Below, piece after piece: positions 1 through 12,129 of a stretch of DNA of 64,000 nucleotides (positions within the stretch are counted from its first letter, which is position 1; each line of letters begins with the position of its first letter). The position numbers and the translations under genes are program-made. The DNA lies in assembly GCA_015178975.1 (NCBI GenBank), contig WHVD01000090.1, positions 124,001-188,000 on the forward strand. Direction: 5' to 3'. This DNA comes from Hysterangium stoloniferum (taxonomy: Eukaryota > Basidiomycota > Agaricomycetes > Hysterangiales > Hysterangiaceae). The notes beneath the pieces were generated by a model that was given only the letters and a program-made list of their open reading frames with translations, did no database searches and was not told the DNA's origin.

Positions 1-1300
1 CTTTTGCAATTTTGTTCTCCCCTTGAAAAGGCCTTTACAATTTTATTACATCGGAATTTGGCATGCGAATTTTTCAAAGTGGGAAGGGGTATATGCCTGA
101 TGGCTTACAACATAGCAATTACATTATCAAAGATGCACATAGTATCCTTTTTTTAGATAATTGTTTTTACTTACTGTCATCATCATATATCATACTTGCC
201 ATTCTCAAGGAATATAGTTTGGTCCTATCAATGTCTGGACTTATGTCAATGTAAGGCTGCATTAGACAGCAGCCTTTCAGGGACAAGGGGTAGACTTTAT
301 AGTTGATGGCTTTAGCACCAGGCTCCAGCTCAATGGCATTGTCCCAAATCTTACATATTGGGAGAGTGTCAAAGGACTCCTTTGAGAAGACACCATGAAA
401 TTCCTATAGGTACTCTCTGACCTAAAATTGTGGTGAGCAGCTTCTGCCAGATGCTGTGAAGTGGTAGAACTCACTGCAATGGTTCTATTGAGGGAGGGGA
501 ACAGACAAGATTTGATCTCCTGGTTCATACAAGGGTGTGATCAGTTGAGAGTCCTCTGGATTTTCCAACTCTTCTGTAAGGAGTGGACAGGGCCCTTGCC
601 TACAGAGTTGGGCCTGGTATGTCTCCCTCTTCACTTCTTGTCAGCAGATGTGACACCAGTGGGTAAGTTTGACCTGTTTGGTCAGCCAATCAATCTCTGG
701 GTTGTGTTCCTTCTACCAAGTATATCCCAAGATTAGCTTTTGGTGACCCAGACTAATTACTGAAACTGGGGTATGCTAATGATGATCCCTGTAGCACAAA
801 ATCAGGTCAACCACTTCAGTGATGGATCCCACCTCATTCATGGTTCTATCTACATTGTGCACTGGGACAGGGTGAAGAAGCTTCTGAGTGGTAAGTTGGT
901 TCTCTTTTACAAACTCAGAATCAATGAATGGTCCTGTTGCTCCAGAATCTAGGAGGATAGACATCCTAAATACTTCAGCTGTATCTGTGGTTTGGATCAC
1001 CACCTTGAGAGACAGGGAATTGGGAGTGGCTGGAATGATGAATCAGTTTAGTAATTTTTACTCCCAATGAGGCTTTCTGATGTGAAGTTTCCTTGGTTGA
1101 GAGACAGAAGGATTAGGATCAAGTACAGCTGGCACCATTTGGGGGGACTGTGGTAAGGGTGTATTATTTTCTACACCCAAACACTCAAAACAATTATGTA
1201 CAGGCAGTGGAGGTGCATTTCTCATCCACTGCAAGGCCCAAAATCCTCTTCTACCTCCTCAACAGCTGCAGCACCTTGAACATCCATATTCTGTGCCATT
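1..1300 (-). pseudogene. Ty3/gypsy pol fragment (protease to RT start), cut by window edge
   Basis: Read on the reverse strand, 776-1003 encodes a retropepsin-like segment with the active-site motif LLDSGATGPFID. About 640-760 continues as a linker containing LILGYTW and HNPEIDWL, typical of the region between protease and reverse transcriptase in Ty3/gypsy polyproteins. About 280-420 reads as the start of reverse transcriptase, with FHGVFSKES and a segment ending AINYKVYPL. Several stops and frame changes separate these blocks, including one directly after GYTW, so the gene is dead. The rest of pol lies left of the window. The matching gag lies to the right and the 5' LTR at 2639-3459. Confidence 0.8.
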
Positions 1301-1310
1301 TCTGTAGTAT

Positions 1311-1702
1311 TGTAAGCTTGGCCACCTTACCACATACGTCATCACCAACCTCTCCCATCAACCACTCATTGTTCCGCCATTTGGTAGCACCCTTGTGCCT
1401 TATCATGCGGTCATCATCACCAACCTCTCCCATCAGCCACTCATTGATCCGCCACTTTATTGTTAAGTAGCACCCCTGTGCCTGATCATGCGGTTCCTTG
1501 TTCTTCCACCCCATTCACCTTGACTCTATATAAAAACCCCATATCTTATAGTGATAGAATATCTTCTCCTTGACCATTAATCCTTTCCCCACTCTTCCCT
1601 AGGGAACCTCGCATTCACCTTGTATCCTACTGATATGTAAAAATAAAGAAAACTTAGTCCTGTCCGTGTTGACCGAGTGAGGCTGATACCGACAGCCTTA
1701 CA
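1311..1702 (+). mobile_element. Solo LTR (392 bp), family shared with 43824-44223
   Basis: The element begins TGTAAGCTTGG and ends GCCTTACA, and is flanked by the 5-bp direct repeat AGTAT at 1306-1310 and 1703-1707. Its last 45 bp closely match the end of the solo LTR at 43824-44223. A TATA-like stretch (CTATATAAAAAC) near 1525 fits an LTR promoter in plus orientation. No internal region is attached, so it is a solo LTR left by LTR-LTR recombination. Confidence 0.88.
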
Positions 1703-2053
1703 AGTATGCACATCGGCTGCAGCTAACAACTGCTCTAACATGGACACCTCTTCCTCAACTGGGATAACCCCTGGAGGTGGTGCAGGCCTCCTTGGAGCAG
1801 TGATAGGATGATACAGAGGAGGGCCTGATGGCACTGAAGGCCATCCTGAAGTGTTGAATGCTTGGTTGGCTGCCTGATTGGCCTCAAAATAATGTGCTGC
1901 CTCATACCAGGCCAAAGGATCTTCATTGGAGGGAGAATCAGAACCCAACTCAGCAATGACTGTTCTTCTGGGAGGACATTCCTCACTAGCTGCACCCTCT
2001 ACTTCTCCCTTTGTTCCCCTTAATTCCTGAATGAGCAGGCCTGATATGTACAT
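1577..2053 (-). pseudogene. gag-like segment of the same Ty3/gypsy element
   Basis: A reverse-strand open frame, proline-rich in the middle, with the stretch EDPLAWYEAAHYFEANQAA. It lies between the pol remnant and the 5' LTR, where gag is expected. A solo LTR (1311-1702) interrupts its downstream side. If that LTR and one copy of its 5-bp target duplication are removed, the frame continues from LLAAADVH into a further acidic segment, so the insertion broke a once-continuous reading frame. No zinc knuckle was identified. The assignment as gag rests on position more than on motif. Confidence 0.5.
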
Positions 2054-2638
2054 ACATTGGGCCTATCCTATATAAACTGGCTGAGCTGCCACCTTTGCAC
2101 AGCATATCATTAATGGCCAAGCTTCAGGAGCCCCCCTATTTAGCTCATGGGCAGACTTCAAGCACAAGTTCAGACTGCACTTTTGCTGTTGGGACAAGGA
2201 GACTCTTGCCCTCCCCAAATTCAAGGGAACAGGCTACTTCCAAGGCTGCTACCCCATTGAGGATTATATTGATCAGTGTGAAGAACTGATTCCCTACAAG
2301 GTACACAGAGAGATGAGTGATTGTCACGAAGTTCAGAAGAGGCCTAGACAAACATCTTCAGGACCACCCCATGGAAGTTGTTCAGGGCAGCAGCATAAAT
2401 GCAAGTGTATGGGACAATACATAGGTGCCTGTGCTGAGATGGGGCTGGGAGCCTTTGTGGTGGTTGCAGGAGACATACAGGGTGTGGGGAGCAGTGCACA
2501 CAGGGGGAAACACCCCCTGGGGGTGTGCCAGGAGGGTCCTAACATGTTGTCACCAGAGAGTGCATTTTGAGGATGAACCTAGAAAAATAGCAGGTAGGGG
2601 TGGGGCATGCAACTTTCATCACATGGTGGTGCACCAAG

Positions 2639-3459
2639 TGTTAAGGGACATATGGAGCTTAGCAGAGGGTTTCCAGAGAAACCCCCAGATAATCTGGTAG
2701 GACATGGCTTCAGCTTATAGGCTGTGCCCTTGTGAGATCATGATGTCCAATTTCAAACAGGCAGATGGGAAACCTGGGGAGTCCAGGAGATAGTTGAGAG
2801 GTCAAACAGTCAAGAGGTTGAGTAGTGAATAGGTTGGGTTGTTGGGTGGTTGGAGCCTGTGGGCTCTGATGAGGTCAATAGAGTAAAATATATGCTAGAA
2901 TTACTGGGGGAGGACTTAGTCAATTTTCTGACCATATTGTATGTACAAACATCAGCTAGATTATATAGACTGTGGAATGTATGCAATACTAAATCCAGTA
3001 ATAATAAAACTAAAATAAGTAATCATGAAACAAGACAAGTAAACACCAAACTAGGTGTTAGGGATGGAGCAGAATGGAGGTGAGACATGACAGGTCGTTT
3101 GACCATAATGGGAACAGAGCAGGAGTGGGGTCTGAAACATGACAGGACATTTGACCATAATGGGAATGGGACTCAGTTAGAGAGCTGATGGGTTGTCTGG
3201 GTGGAATCTGGTGACTGGTGTGTGAAATGGAGTTGGACATAGATAGGTTAGATGTGTGTGGGTACCAGCAGAGTCAGGCATACACAGGTTTGATGTGTGT
3301 GGGTCCTGGCAGGTTGTCCAATGACTGGTACACAAGACACAGAGGGTCAGGTGCCTACAAGGTGGGGTCTGGAGCCTGGTGGGTTTTCTGGGTAACTGTA
3401 ACCTGGTATAGTGCATGTAGGATGGGGTCTGGAGCCCAGTGGGTTTTCTGGTCCTAACA
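2639..3459 (-). repeat. Ty3/gypsy LTR (821 bp), 5' LTR of the left-edge element
   Basis: This interval aligns along its length with the solo LTR at 38935-39763; both run TGTTAAGGG to TAACA. Immediate flanks (CCAAG and ATATG) do not match, as expected for one end of an element whose other LTR lies outside the window. On the reverse strand the next bases read CTTGGTGCACC, a plausible tRNA primer-binding site. It is therefore read as the 5' LTR of the reverse-strand gypsy element. Confidence 0.72.
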
Positions 3460-5062
3460 ATATGGAGGTTGTCCGTAATCATTATAATATCAAATGTTTA
3501 CTAATAAAAGCAAAATTGCTACAAAACTCCATCTTTAAATAGCAGTATCTATTCTGAGACTATTATATTGTTAACCACCAACCATAAGAAACAATTCTCC
3601 ATATTACATCCTAAACAATTCAGAGTCAATTAATAGAACCTATTGTATCTGGTTTTCGAAGTTATGTAAATACTTGCTAATACTTTTGTTGTTAATTTTT
3701 TTTTAAAAAGTTGTAATGTAGTTATTTCCCTGTAAAATATGTAAAATATTATTGGAAATTTTTCATACCACAGCTGTCTTTATTAAGTAAAACCCCCTAT
3801 ATATTCTGGGTATGTTGAATCAAGTAGAAATCTGTTCAGATTGACAGATCCATTCCGAAGTAATACATATGTATTTAGAGGTGCCAATGATATACATATG
3901 CATGGAATGGACTATCTAAAGGTATCTATTTTTTAAAAGTATTAGTGTTTCAAACTACTAATTTTTTTTATTGTCTACTCATGTCTGGAAAGATTCATTA
4001 GTTTGTAATGTATGAGAGAGTTTAAAACTTTTTAAAAGTTTTAAAAACCAAATTATGTTTGAATCACATCCCAGATGTTTAAATGACCTTTAGAGTATAT
4101 TAGAATTTGGTATACTTAATAGTTTTCAGATATCCTCCTATGTATATAAACTAGCTAGAATTGAAATCAAATCTAGCTTCAAAATCAGTGAATTGTTATT
4201 CATATATTAGTAATTGTTTTCACAGAAAAAGAACAGCTTGCAAAAACAGCTCTCAAAACCTTCTTTGTGAAGTAGGGTGCATATTCAAGTAAACTCTTGA
4301 CTTCAGTGGTTCTCTGATTAATATCAAATACTTAAATTATTTTACCTTGCAGTGATGACACAAATCAAATTTCTTTTGATTAAGTCAAATAATAATTGTA
4401 ATATATTCTACAAAACCAAATATAGAAGCTTCATTCAACAAAGTATAGATTCAGCCTGTCAATGAAGTGAGAGGCTAATACCAGTCATGAAGGCTCACAG
4501 ATGTTAATGTCAAAGAGTTTCAATGATCATGTAAGATAAGATTGAGAGCAGATTAATAATACAGACAACTAATGTACAATGGAGAGATTTTCTGACTGAG
4601 ATCCTTCACTCTTCTCATTGCCCTTTTATGCTTTCCATTGTTTACCTATGACTATGTTATGATTTAATAATTAAATTATTTGTGACATTGAAGTGAGACA
4701 TGTCAAAGATATTTGATATTGTCAAAGAAAGTCAAAGAAGAGTCAAGTTGAATTCATTGGTTGAATCAAAGTCAAAGTGTCAAGTTGAAGTATTGAAGAT
4801 GAGTCAAATGTTACCTTGAATATTTTTGTGACAATGGTGTGACTGTGACAGTTTTGACAAGCAAATTGAGTATTTGCACACTTTGATAGAGCACTGGACT
4901 CCTTTTTCCAGAAGATAGTATTAAAATAAGGCTAATACATCACACCAAGCACCATGATGTATGACTAAAAGCCCAGGCCCAAGGGCTTGGCTCAGGCTTT
5001 CAAAATCCTGGGCTGAGCCCTTGGGCCACCTGAGCTTGATGTGAAGGCTCAGCTTGGCTTGG
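3460..5062. other. AT-rich intergenic stretch, no gene seen
   Basis: No supported reading frame occurs here. The sequence is AT-rich, with short runs such as a near-palindrome AAAACTTTTTAAAAG around 4024. From 4690 to 4820 it is rich in a GTCAAAG / GAGTCAAG word. From 4960 to 5067 there is a low-complexity GGCCCAAGGGCTTGG-like segment that also resumes on the other side of Copia-1. Confidence 0.6.
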
Positions 5063-5067
5063 GCTTT

Positions 5068-5383
5068 TGTTGTGATATGAAGTCTAAAACAACAATACTC
5101 AGTCTCGTACAAAGTAAATGAGAACTATATTCTATAATGACTAACCTAAAACAACAATACTAGTAAAAGTATCAGCAACTAGTTATAGGCCATTATTTAG
5201 TGAATATCTACTGACCTCAGTCTCATACAAAGTAAATGAGAACTGAGGGGAAAACTTTCTAACTCAGACTTATAGTTTATAACTCCTTTTTGACATCGCA
5301 TACTTGAGTGTATGCAGAAGTTGTGGATCGTAGTGGATCCAAAATACGCATGTGACACAGACACGTCGCGTCATATTCCAACA
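5068..5383 (-). repeat. Copia-1 3' LTR
   Basis: 316-bp long terminal repeat matching 9616-9935 with a few substitutions and small indels. It contains a repeated internal word (TCTCGTACAAAGTAAA and variants) about 120 bp apart. Confidence 0.93.
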
Positions 5384-5390
5384 CGCTCAC

Positions 5391-8300
5391 TCACTGCACA
5401 TTTACAACGTTCCAAAGCCTTTTCAAACCCATTCCGGTCATGAACTTATCGAGTTTGACCTTCGCAAGTCCCTTGGTAAGTGCGTCCGCAACTTGTTCGC
5501 CCGTCGGAATGTACAACAGCTCCAGTTCCTTAGATTCCACATGATCGCGTATAAAATGATAGCATACACCGATGTGCTTCATTCGACTGTGAGCCTCCAG
5601 ATTTTTTGCGAGGGCTATGGCAGATTTATTATCCATGTACAGTGGTGTAGGTGTGTCTTGGACAAAACCAATCTCTTGCATGAAGTTTCTAAGCCATAAT
5701 GCTTCCTTTCCAGCATGTGCGGCAGCCATGTATTCTGCCTCGGTGCTGGATTGTGCAGTCGAAGATTGTTTCTTCGAACTCCAGCTGATAGCTCCTCCAG
5801 CAAGCAGAAATATGTAGCCAGTAAGTGAATGGCGGTCATTCTTGTCTGTTGCCCAATCTGCATCGACATAGCCGCTGACCTTTGTGTTCCCAGATCTTCT
5901 GTAAACGATCTCTAGGTCTGCAGATCCCTTCAGATATCTCAAAACTCACTTAACCGCTCTTTCGTGATCTTCTCCGGGATTTGCACAATGCTGGCTAAGT
6001 ACGCCCACTGCGAATGCAAGGTCTGGGTGAGTGCCAATCATGGCATACATGAAGGATCCTACGGCACTTTGGTAAGCCTTTACTTCAATCTCTGGGATGT
6101 TCAACTTGGGTAATGTGGTGTTTGGCTCGACTGGTGTTATGACAGCTTTGCAGCCCAACATTCCAAACCGCTCCAGGATGTCAAGAACATAGTGACGCTG
6201 CAATACAGACAATGTATGCGCTTTTCGATCTCGGGTTATCTCCATTCCAAGGATCCAATGTGCTTCGCCTAGGTCAGTCATTTCAAACTTCCTTTTTAGA
6301 TCTTCTTTGACCTTCTTGACTGTGTCCATAGAATTTGATAGAAGCAGGAGATCATCAACATATACAGCGACAATCACAAGTATGTCTCCCTTGTGTTTGA
6401 TGAATACTCCATGATCCAATTGACAGCGTGTGAAACCCAGGGCTTCAAATTCGGTGCGTAGTCATTTATACCATTCACGACTAGCCTGTTTGAGACCATA
6501 CAGCCCCTTCTTTAATCTCCAGACAGTATTCGGCTTGTGAAAGCCTGGAGGTAAGTGCATATATATTTGTTCTTCAAGATTTCCATCTAGGAAAGCTGTC
6601 TTTACATCCATCTGATGCATTTCCAGATCCAGTTCAGCCGCAAGAGCCAGGAGAGTTCGGATTGAGGTGAATTTCGCAACAGGAGCAAAAGTTTCATTGT
6701 AATTGATGCCCTCAACCTGGGTGAAGCCCTTTGCCACAAGCCTGGCCTTATATCGAAGAATCTCTCCATCTGGACCACGTTTCAACCTAAAAACCCATTT
6801 GCAGTCAACAATTCGACGTCCCTTTGGTCGCTCTACTTCATCATACAGCTCTGTCTTGATGAAAGATAGAAGCTCCTTTGTACATGCAGCCTTCCATTGA
6901 GGTGCATCAGGTCGTGACATTGCATCTTGATAAGTTTCTGGTTCATTCAGGATTGATCGTACAGTGTTAGCTTGCACATCGCCCACTGACTCAGTGTTTT
7001 TAGATCCATATGAGGATACAAAATATCGCTCATCATCATCACGAATTGGAGCCTTGTGGGTGCGATTTGGGTGTGAATTTTCATTCACTGCAGGTGATGG
7101 AGGTGGTCCTGATGTTGAGGGTTCTGGTGATGTTATGTTTGGCAAAAGTGAGTCGTCATCATTGTCATCATTATCTGATGTGCTGAAATAACTTTCATGT
7201 GGCTCATCACCATATTCACCTTCATCATCTGAATCTTCGACTTCTAGTAGATCGGGTGTGTCATTGTCATGCTCGATTGATTCGACTGGTGTGATGGCAC
7301 GGGCGACTTCTATATTGGTCATTGTAGGGGATACCTCAACTACAACCCGTTCTGGTCCTTCTACCATGTCTTCGACGAATACAACATCTCGACTCTCATA
7401 TACCTGACCAGTTGTACGGTCAATACAATGGTAAGCTTTTTTGTCCTTCACATAACCAATAAAGGTACATTTGATCGTCTTCCCATCAAGCTTTTGACGT
7501 TTGTTTTCAGGGATGAGTACATACGCCATACAGCCAAATGTTCAAAATCGACTGATGTCAGGTAAGTTTCCAAACCAAGCTTCATGGGGTGTGGAATCTG
7601 ATAGTGCACGTGTGGGGACAACATTTCTGATGTGGCCTGCATACTCTACAGCATCTGCCCAATAGGAATCAGGTAAGTTGGCATCTTTGAGCATTGAGCG
7701 AGAGCTTTCCACTAGTGTTCGGTTCATCCTTTCAGATACGCCATTTTCTTGTGGTGTGTATGCATTCGTCTTCTCGTGTTTGATACCTTTGGAATCGAGG
7801 TATGTTTTGAATTCCTTTGATATATATTCACCGCCACCATCTGATCTGAGTCTAACCACTCGTGCTCCAGTTTCAACTTCGACTCTTTCGACAAAAGTAG
7901 TAAACTTGGCCAGTGCCTCTGATTTCTTCTTCAAGAATCCAATGTCTACCATACGACTTGCATCATCAATAAATGTGATGAAATATTTGTAGCCGGTATG
8001 TGATTCTGTTTGCATCTTGCCACATATATCTGAGTGGATGCATGCTAGAATAGTTGTTTTTCGATCATCTGTTGCTTTCGGAATGGGGGTTCGGGCTTGT
8101 TTGCCATGGAGACAAGGTTCGCAGGGTGAGTTGTCAGTCATTTTGCATTTAACAAGTGACATTCCTGTTACCATGCCTTTTTGGACCATTCTAAGGACTG
8201 ATTTGACACTGATATGGCCTAGGTGTCGGTGCCACAATTTTATGTCACCTTTTGACTCCTTAGCAACTGTGGTGAGTGCTTTAGGTTCCATTTCGCTTCC

Positions 8301-8789
8301 TGGTATAATCCTACTGATGTGGATTTGTTCGGGTAGCATGATATCGGCATGGAGAATGTAGATATTTCCTTCCAGATGAGCTTCACCAACAAGTACGTTT
8401 TGGATATTGTATATGCGGCACATCTGATCTGGTTCAAAAGCGACTCGCAGGCCATTTTGGGTAAGACTCGAGACTGACAAGAGATTTCCATGTAGATCAG
8501 GTATGTGCAGTACCTTTTGTACGATACCAGTTATTCTCTGATTTCCAATGGATAGCTTGAGTTTTACTGAGCCTTCTCCCTTTGCAACAATGAAGCTATT
8601 GTCTCCCAACCAAACTTTTATTGGTTCGTCCAATTTGTGGGAAGTGGTAAACCATTCTCTGTGCAAGCTCATTGCAGCTGATGCTCCAGAATCTACTATC
8701 CATTTTTGGTGGATATCTCGATTTTCAGACCGTTCGTGAGCCATGAATAATTGTATCGGCTGGCTTATCGACATTTTGGTTTGTGCCAC
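5391..8789 (-). pseudogene. Copia-1 pol (protease-integrase-RT-RNase H)
   Basis: Domains in order from the reverse-strand 5' end: aspartic protease (WIVDSGASAAMSLH); GAG-pre-integrase (LWHRHLGHISVKSVL); integrase core with acidic residues in HSDICGKM, FIDDASR and a GVSERMNRT motif; a hydrophilic linker; reverse transcriptase (KARLVAKGFTQ, MDVKTAFLDG, YVDDLLLL); and RNase H (VDADWATD, STEAEYMA, DNKSAIALA, VADALTKGL). Three TGA codons interrupt pol: before TFGCMAYV (about 7541), after REWYK (about 6461), and before VLRYLKG (about 5944). Each falls where the family usually has arginine, consistent with CGA-to-TGA change. The tail ends at 5391, next to the 3' LTR. Confidence 0.9.
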
Positions 8790-8859
8790 TTTTGCTGTTG
8801 CTTCAGAAGGCTTAGGTGTGTCGGGTTTGTTGTCTTTTGACTCGCTTTTGGGCTTACGA

Positions 8860-9574
8860 CATTCACCAGGGTGCTTCCTGCCACAATTGTCACATTTTTT
8901 GTAATCCTTCTTTTTCTTCTTCTCTTTTCCAGAAACTGATGCATCTTTAGACTTCTGGCACTTGTACAGAACTTTGCTAGGAATGCAGCTTGTGTAGCTG
9001 ATTCTTTTCGGTGGGATTCCTTGGCAAGAATTTTTGCAATGATGTCTTCGGTTTTCTGGTCTTCGAGTGACATTAAGATGGTCTGAAGAGTAGAGTAGGA
9101 ATGTGGGAGTGAAAGGATGATGGCAATGGCAACAAGATTGTCTTTTACTTCGTTTCCGAGTGCTCTAAGCGATCAAGCAGTGGACCACATTTTATTCATC
9201 TGCAGTTCGAGGGCTTCTGTATCGATTAGACTGCTTCGGAACAGTTTGCCAATAAGGTAGGCGACTTTTTGAGTCCCTTTTCCTTCATATCTAGCACATA
9301 GCTTTTCCCACACTTCCATTGCAGACTCGAGGCCAATGACTCCATTCAAGGGTTCATCTTTCAGAGTCAGTACAATCTGGGCTCTGGCTTCCTGGATTTT
9401 TGTCTGATCTGTTTCAGTGCCGTCAAGGGCTTTTGACAATCCACGAACTTCAAGAACAGTTTGGGTGCGATATTTCCATGACTGGAAATTTGAACCAGTG
9501 TCATCTAAGTATGGGATGTCATAGAGACGAGAGGAACCCTTCTCGGTGGAATTTGTGTTTTGGGAAGTTGACAT
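8860..9574 (-). pseudogene. Copia-1 gag
   Basis: It starts at 9574 with MSTSQNTNSTEKGS and contains the copia Gag signature around NFQSWKYRTQ and VWEKLCARYEG. One in-frame TGA sits at about 9173. A frameshift near 8970 is needed to reach a Cys/His knuckle-like motif (CDNCGRKHPGEC, about 8859-8894), which lies in the pol frame. The knuckle spacing (C-X2-C-X3-H-X3-C) is shorter than the usual C-X2-C-X4-H-X4-C. Gag would package element RNA in virus-like particles. Confidence 0.82.
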
Positions 9575-9601
9575 TTCGAATGTGCAGTGAGTGCGCTAGC
9601 G

Positions 9602-9615
9602 GGGGCCCTATAACC
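9602..9615 (-). promoter_or_regulatory. Copia-1 primer-binding site
   Basis: On the reverse strand the LTR end ...ACA is followed by GGTTATAGGGCCC. The same element position in Copia-2, Copia-3 and TRIM-1 reads GGTTATGGGCC. This is nearly complementary to the initiator-tRNA-Met anticodon arm, a half-tRNA priming mode known for some copia elements. The match is by inspection. Confidence 0.6.
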
Positions 9616-9935
9616 TGTTGTGATACGAAGTCTAAAACAACAATACTCAGTCTCGTACAAAGTAAACGAGAACTATATTCTATAATGGCTAACCTAAAAC
9701 AACAATACTAGTAAAAGTATCAGCAACTAGTTATAGGGCATTATTTAGTGAATATCTACTGACCTCAGTCTGTCTCGTACAAAGTAAACGAGAACTGAGG
9801 GGAAAACTTTCTAACTCAGACTTATAGTTTATAACTCCTTTTTGACATCGCATACTCGAGTGTATGCAGAAGTTGTGGATCGTAGTGGATCCAAAATACG
9901 CACATGACACAGACACGTTGCATCATATTCCAACA
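9616..9935 (-). repeat. Copia-1 5' LTR
   Basis: 320-bp long terminal repeat, partner of 5068-5383. It ends at the GCTTT target duplication on the right. Confidence 0.93.
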
Positions 9936-10016
9936 GCTTTGAGGGCTCAGCACCCTGGACTTTCAGGCTTTGGGCCAGGCCTTGCAAACCACTAGGTAGG
10001 ACTTGGCTTCAGCTTA

Positions 10017-11623
10017 CAGTAAGCAAAAAAAGGGTTGCAATGTTCAGTAAATTTCAACTCAAATGCTTATAACTCTAGAAATAAATTAGCTAAAATTAGG
10101 GAAAAATATAAGTTAGAAAGCCCTGTTTCTGAACTTTAACATGATAACCAAGTTTGTTCAAAAATATTCACTCATTGTTGAGAGATTAAATATTTTGTAC
10201 AGGAGTATCATTGCAACCCTTTTTTTGCTTTCATTCTGTAGATGAAAGGGCAGGGTTGTACTGGTGTTTCTGATCCATTGTTAGGTTGTATTTGATTGTG
10301 TGATCATGTGACATGTTCAAAACATTCAACACATGACAAACAGACCACAACAGTCTTGTTGATTCCAACATGCAGCCTCTTTCTACTTCTAAATGCAAAC
10401 ATATCCTCTCCCTCTTGGATTCTGGTCATTCTGCCCACCAGATCTCATCATCCACTGGTCTACACATTAGTACCATCTCTAGACTTCACAGAAAACACCA
10501 TCCTTCCCTGCAGAAGCCTACTGGTGGATGTCCTTCCAAGCTTTCTGAGGCTGATAGTCACTATGCCCAGTATCTCATCACCTCAGGGAAGGCTGAAAAT
10601 GCCTCTCAGATCACCCAGATCCTTCAGAACACTATCAACCAGTCTCTCACATCCCAGACAACTCAGAACCACCTGAAGTTAGCTGATATGAAAGCTGTGG
10701 TAAAGGCCAAGAAGCCCCTTCTTACCAAGAGGCATAGGAAGGAGAGGATGGATTTTGCTCTGGCTCATTTGGATTGGACTATAGAGGACTGGAAGACTGT
10801 TGTATGGTCTGATGAGACCAAAATCAATAGGCTCGGGTCAGATGGGAAGAGGTGGGCTTGGAAGAAGGCAGGGGAGGGTCTGAGTGATAGGCTTGTGAAG
10901 GAGACTGTAAAGTTTGGGGGTGGATCTCTGATGATGTGGGGCTGCATGCTGTGGGAAGGAGTTGGGTATGCATGCAAGATTGGAGGATGGATGGAGAGTT
11001 ATACACCAAGATTCTGCAAGATGAAATCCAGGAAAGCCTTGCCTTCTATGGCAAGAATCCCTCCACTATCATCTTCCAGCAGGATAATGATCCCAAGCAC
11101 AAGTCCAAGAAAGCTACAACTTGGTTTGAAGATCATGGATATAAGGTCCTTCCTTCGCCAGCACAGTCTCCTGACCTCAATCCTATTGAACATCTCTGGG
11201 ATCATCTGAAAAGAAGCTAGGAGAGCATGAGAGGGCCCCAGAAGGGATATTGGAGCTGTGGGAGAGGGTACAAGTAGAGTGGGACAAAATAATGCCAGAG
11301 GTGTGCCAGAATTTGATTGAAAGTATGCCTAGGAGGGTTGCAGCAGTGGTCAAGGCTAAAGGAAGTCATACCAAGTACTAGAATGCATAGCTTTATGTTT
11401 ATAAAATGAAAGCAAAAAAAGGGTTGCAATGATACTCCTGTACAAAATATTTAATATCTCAACAATGAGTGAGTATTTTTGAACAAAATTGGTTATCATG
11501 TTAAAGTTCAGAAACAGGGCTTTCTAACTTATATTTTTCCCTGATTTTAGCTAATTTATTTCTAGAGTTATAAGGATTCGAGTTGAAATTTACTGAACAT
11601 TGCAACCCTTTTTTTGCTTACTG
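10017..11623 (+). mobile_element. Tc1/mariner DNA transposon with ~218-bp terminal inverted repeats
   Basis: The ends are CAGTAAGCAAAAAAAGGG and its reverse complement, flanked by TA dinucleotides at 10015-10016 and 11624-11625, as expected for Tc1/mariner target duplication. The inverted repeats span about 10017-10234 and 11406-11623. Each inverted repeat is itself bounded by inverted copies of GCAAAAAAAGGGTTGCAAT. One transposase-like gene lies between them. Confidence 0.93.
10370..11381 (+). pseudogene. Tc1/mariner transposase, frameshifted
   Basis: It starts at 10370 with MQPLSTSKCKHILSLL, giving an N-terminal helix-turn-helix region (HSAHQISSSTGLHISTISRL). The DDE catalytic triad is visible as VVWSDETKIN, FQQDNDPKHKS and SPDLNPIEHLW. 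Two single-base indels break the frame. One is near 10980, between GYACKI and the ELYTKILQDE segment. The other is near 11212, just after WDHLK. A final segment ends at the TAG at 11379-11381. Without these the protein would be about 335 residues, normal for Tc1. The enzyme would cut at the terminal inverted repeats and insert at TA. Confidence 0.88.
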
Positions 11624-12129
11624 TATGTGCTGCACTTTCACATGATTGTTGTGTATGATGTTGACAGCATAGTGAAAATGGACAAAGTTTATTTATGATG
11701 ACTAAGCTACTGTAAAGTATGAAATAGCCAAGGGTTGAGATGCATCAACGGCTTGCAATACAACATACTCTAACATGTTGTGTCCAATTTCTGACAGAGT
11801 GAATGGGAAGTCTGAGGAGTCTGGGAAGAGGGAAGGATGGTAGGTACAAGAGGAAGTTGAGATGGGAGGTCCCAAAGACTCCTAGTCAGAGGGCCCATGG
11901 GCTCCAAGGATATGCTGGGACAAGTTTCACTGATAGTGTACTGGGGAATACTAAGTTGATTTTCTGATTGGATTGTAACTACAAATTAGTCTAGTTTATA
12001 TAGACGAGTCATACTGCAATCCCAGCAGAATGGATAAACAAACAAATGGAATGGAAGATGAGGAATGGGCAGGGATGAGGGTCAGGTTCCAGTGGATTCT
12101 GGATCTTGATACTAGTCCAGAAGATGGTT

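Larger units (their letters stand above)
5068..9935 (-). mobile_element. Copia-1: full-length Ty1/copia retrotransposon
   Basis: Two LTRs (5068-5383 and 9616-9935) run TGTTGTGATA to TTCCAACA in plus orientation. The whole is bracketed by the target duplication GCTTT (5063-5067 and 9936-9940). Coding is on the reverse strand in the copia order gag, protease, integrase, reverse transcriptase, RNase H. A primer-binding site adjoins the right-hand (5') LTR. The coding region carries four in-frame TGA codons and at least one frameshift, so it is structurally complete but not autonomous. Confidence 0.95.
9985..12040. repeat. Ty3/gypsy LTR remnant split by the Tc1/mariner element
   Basis: Bases 9985-10016 (GGACTTGGCTTCAGCTTA) and parts of 11626-12040 resemble internal parts of the gypsy LTRs at 2639-3459 and 38935-39763. 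The mariner element at 10017-11623 lies between the two parts. Similarity is patchy and was judged by eye. Confidence 0.5.
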
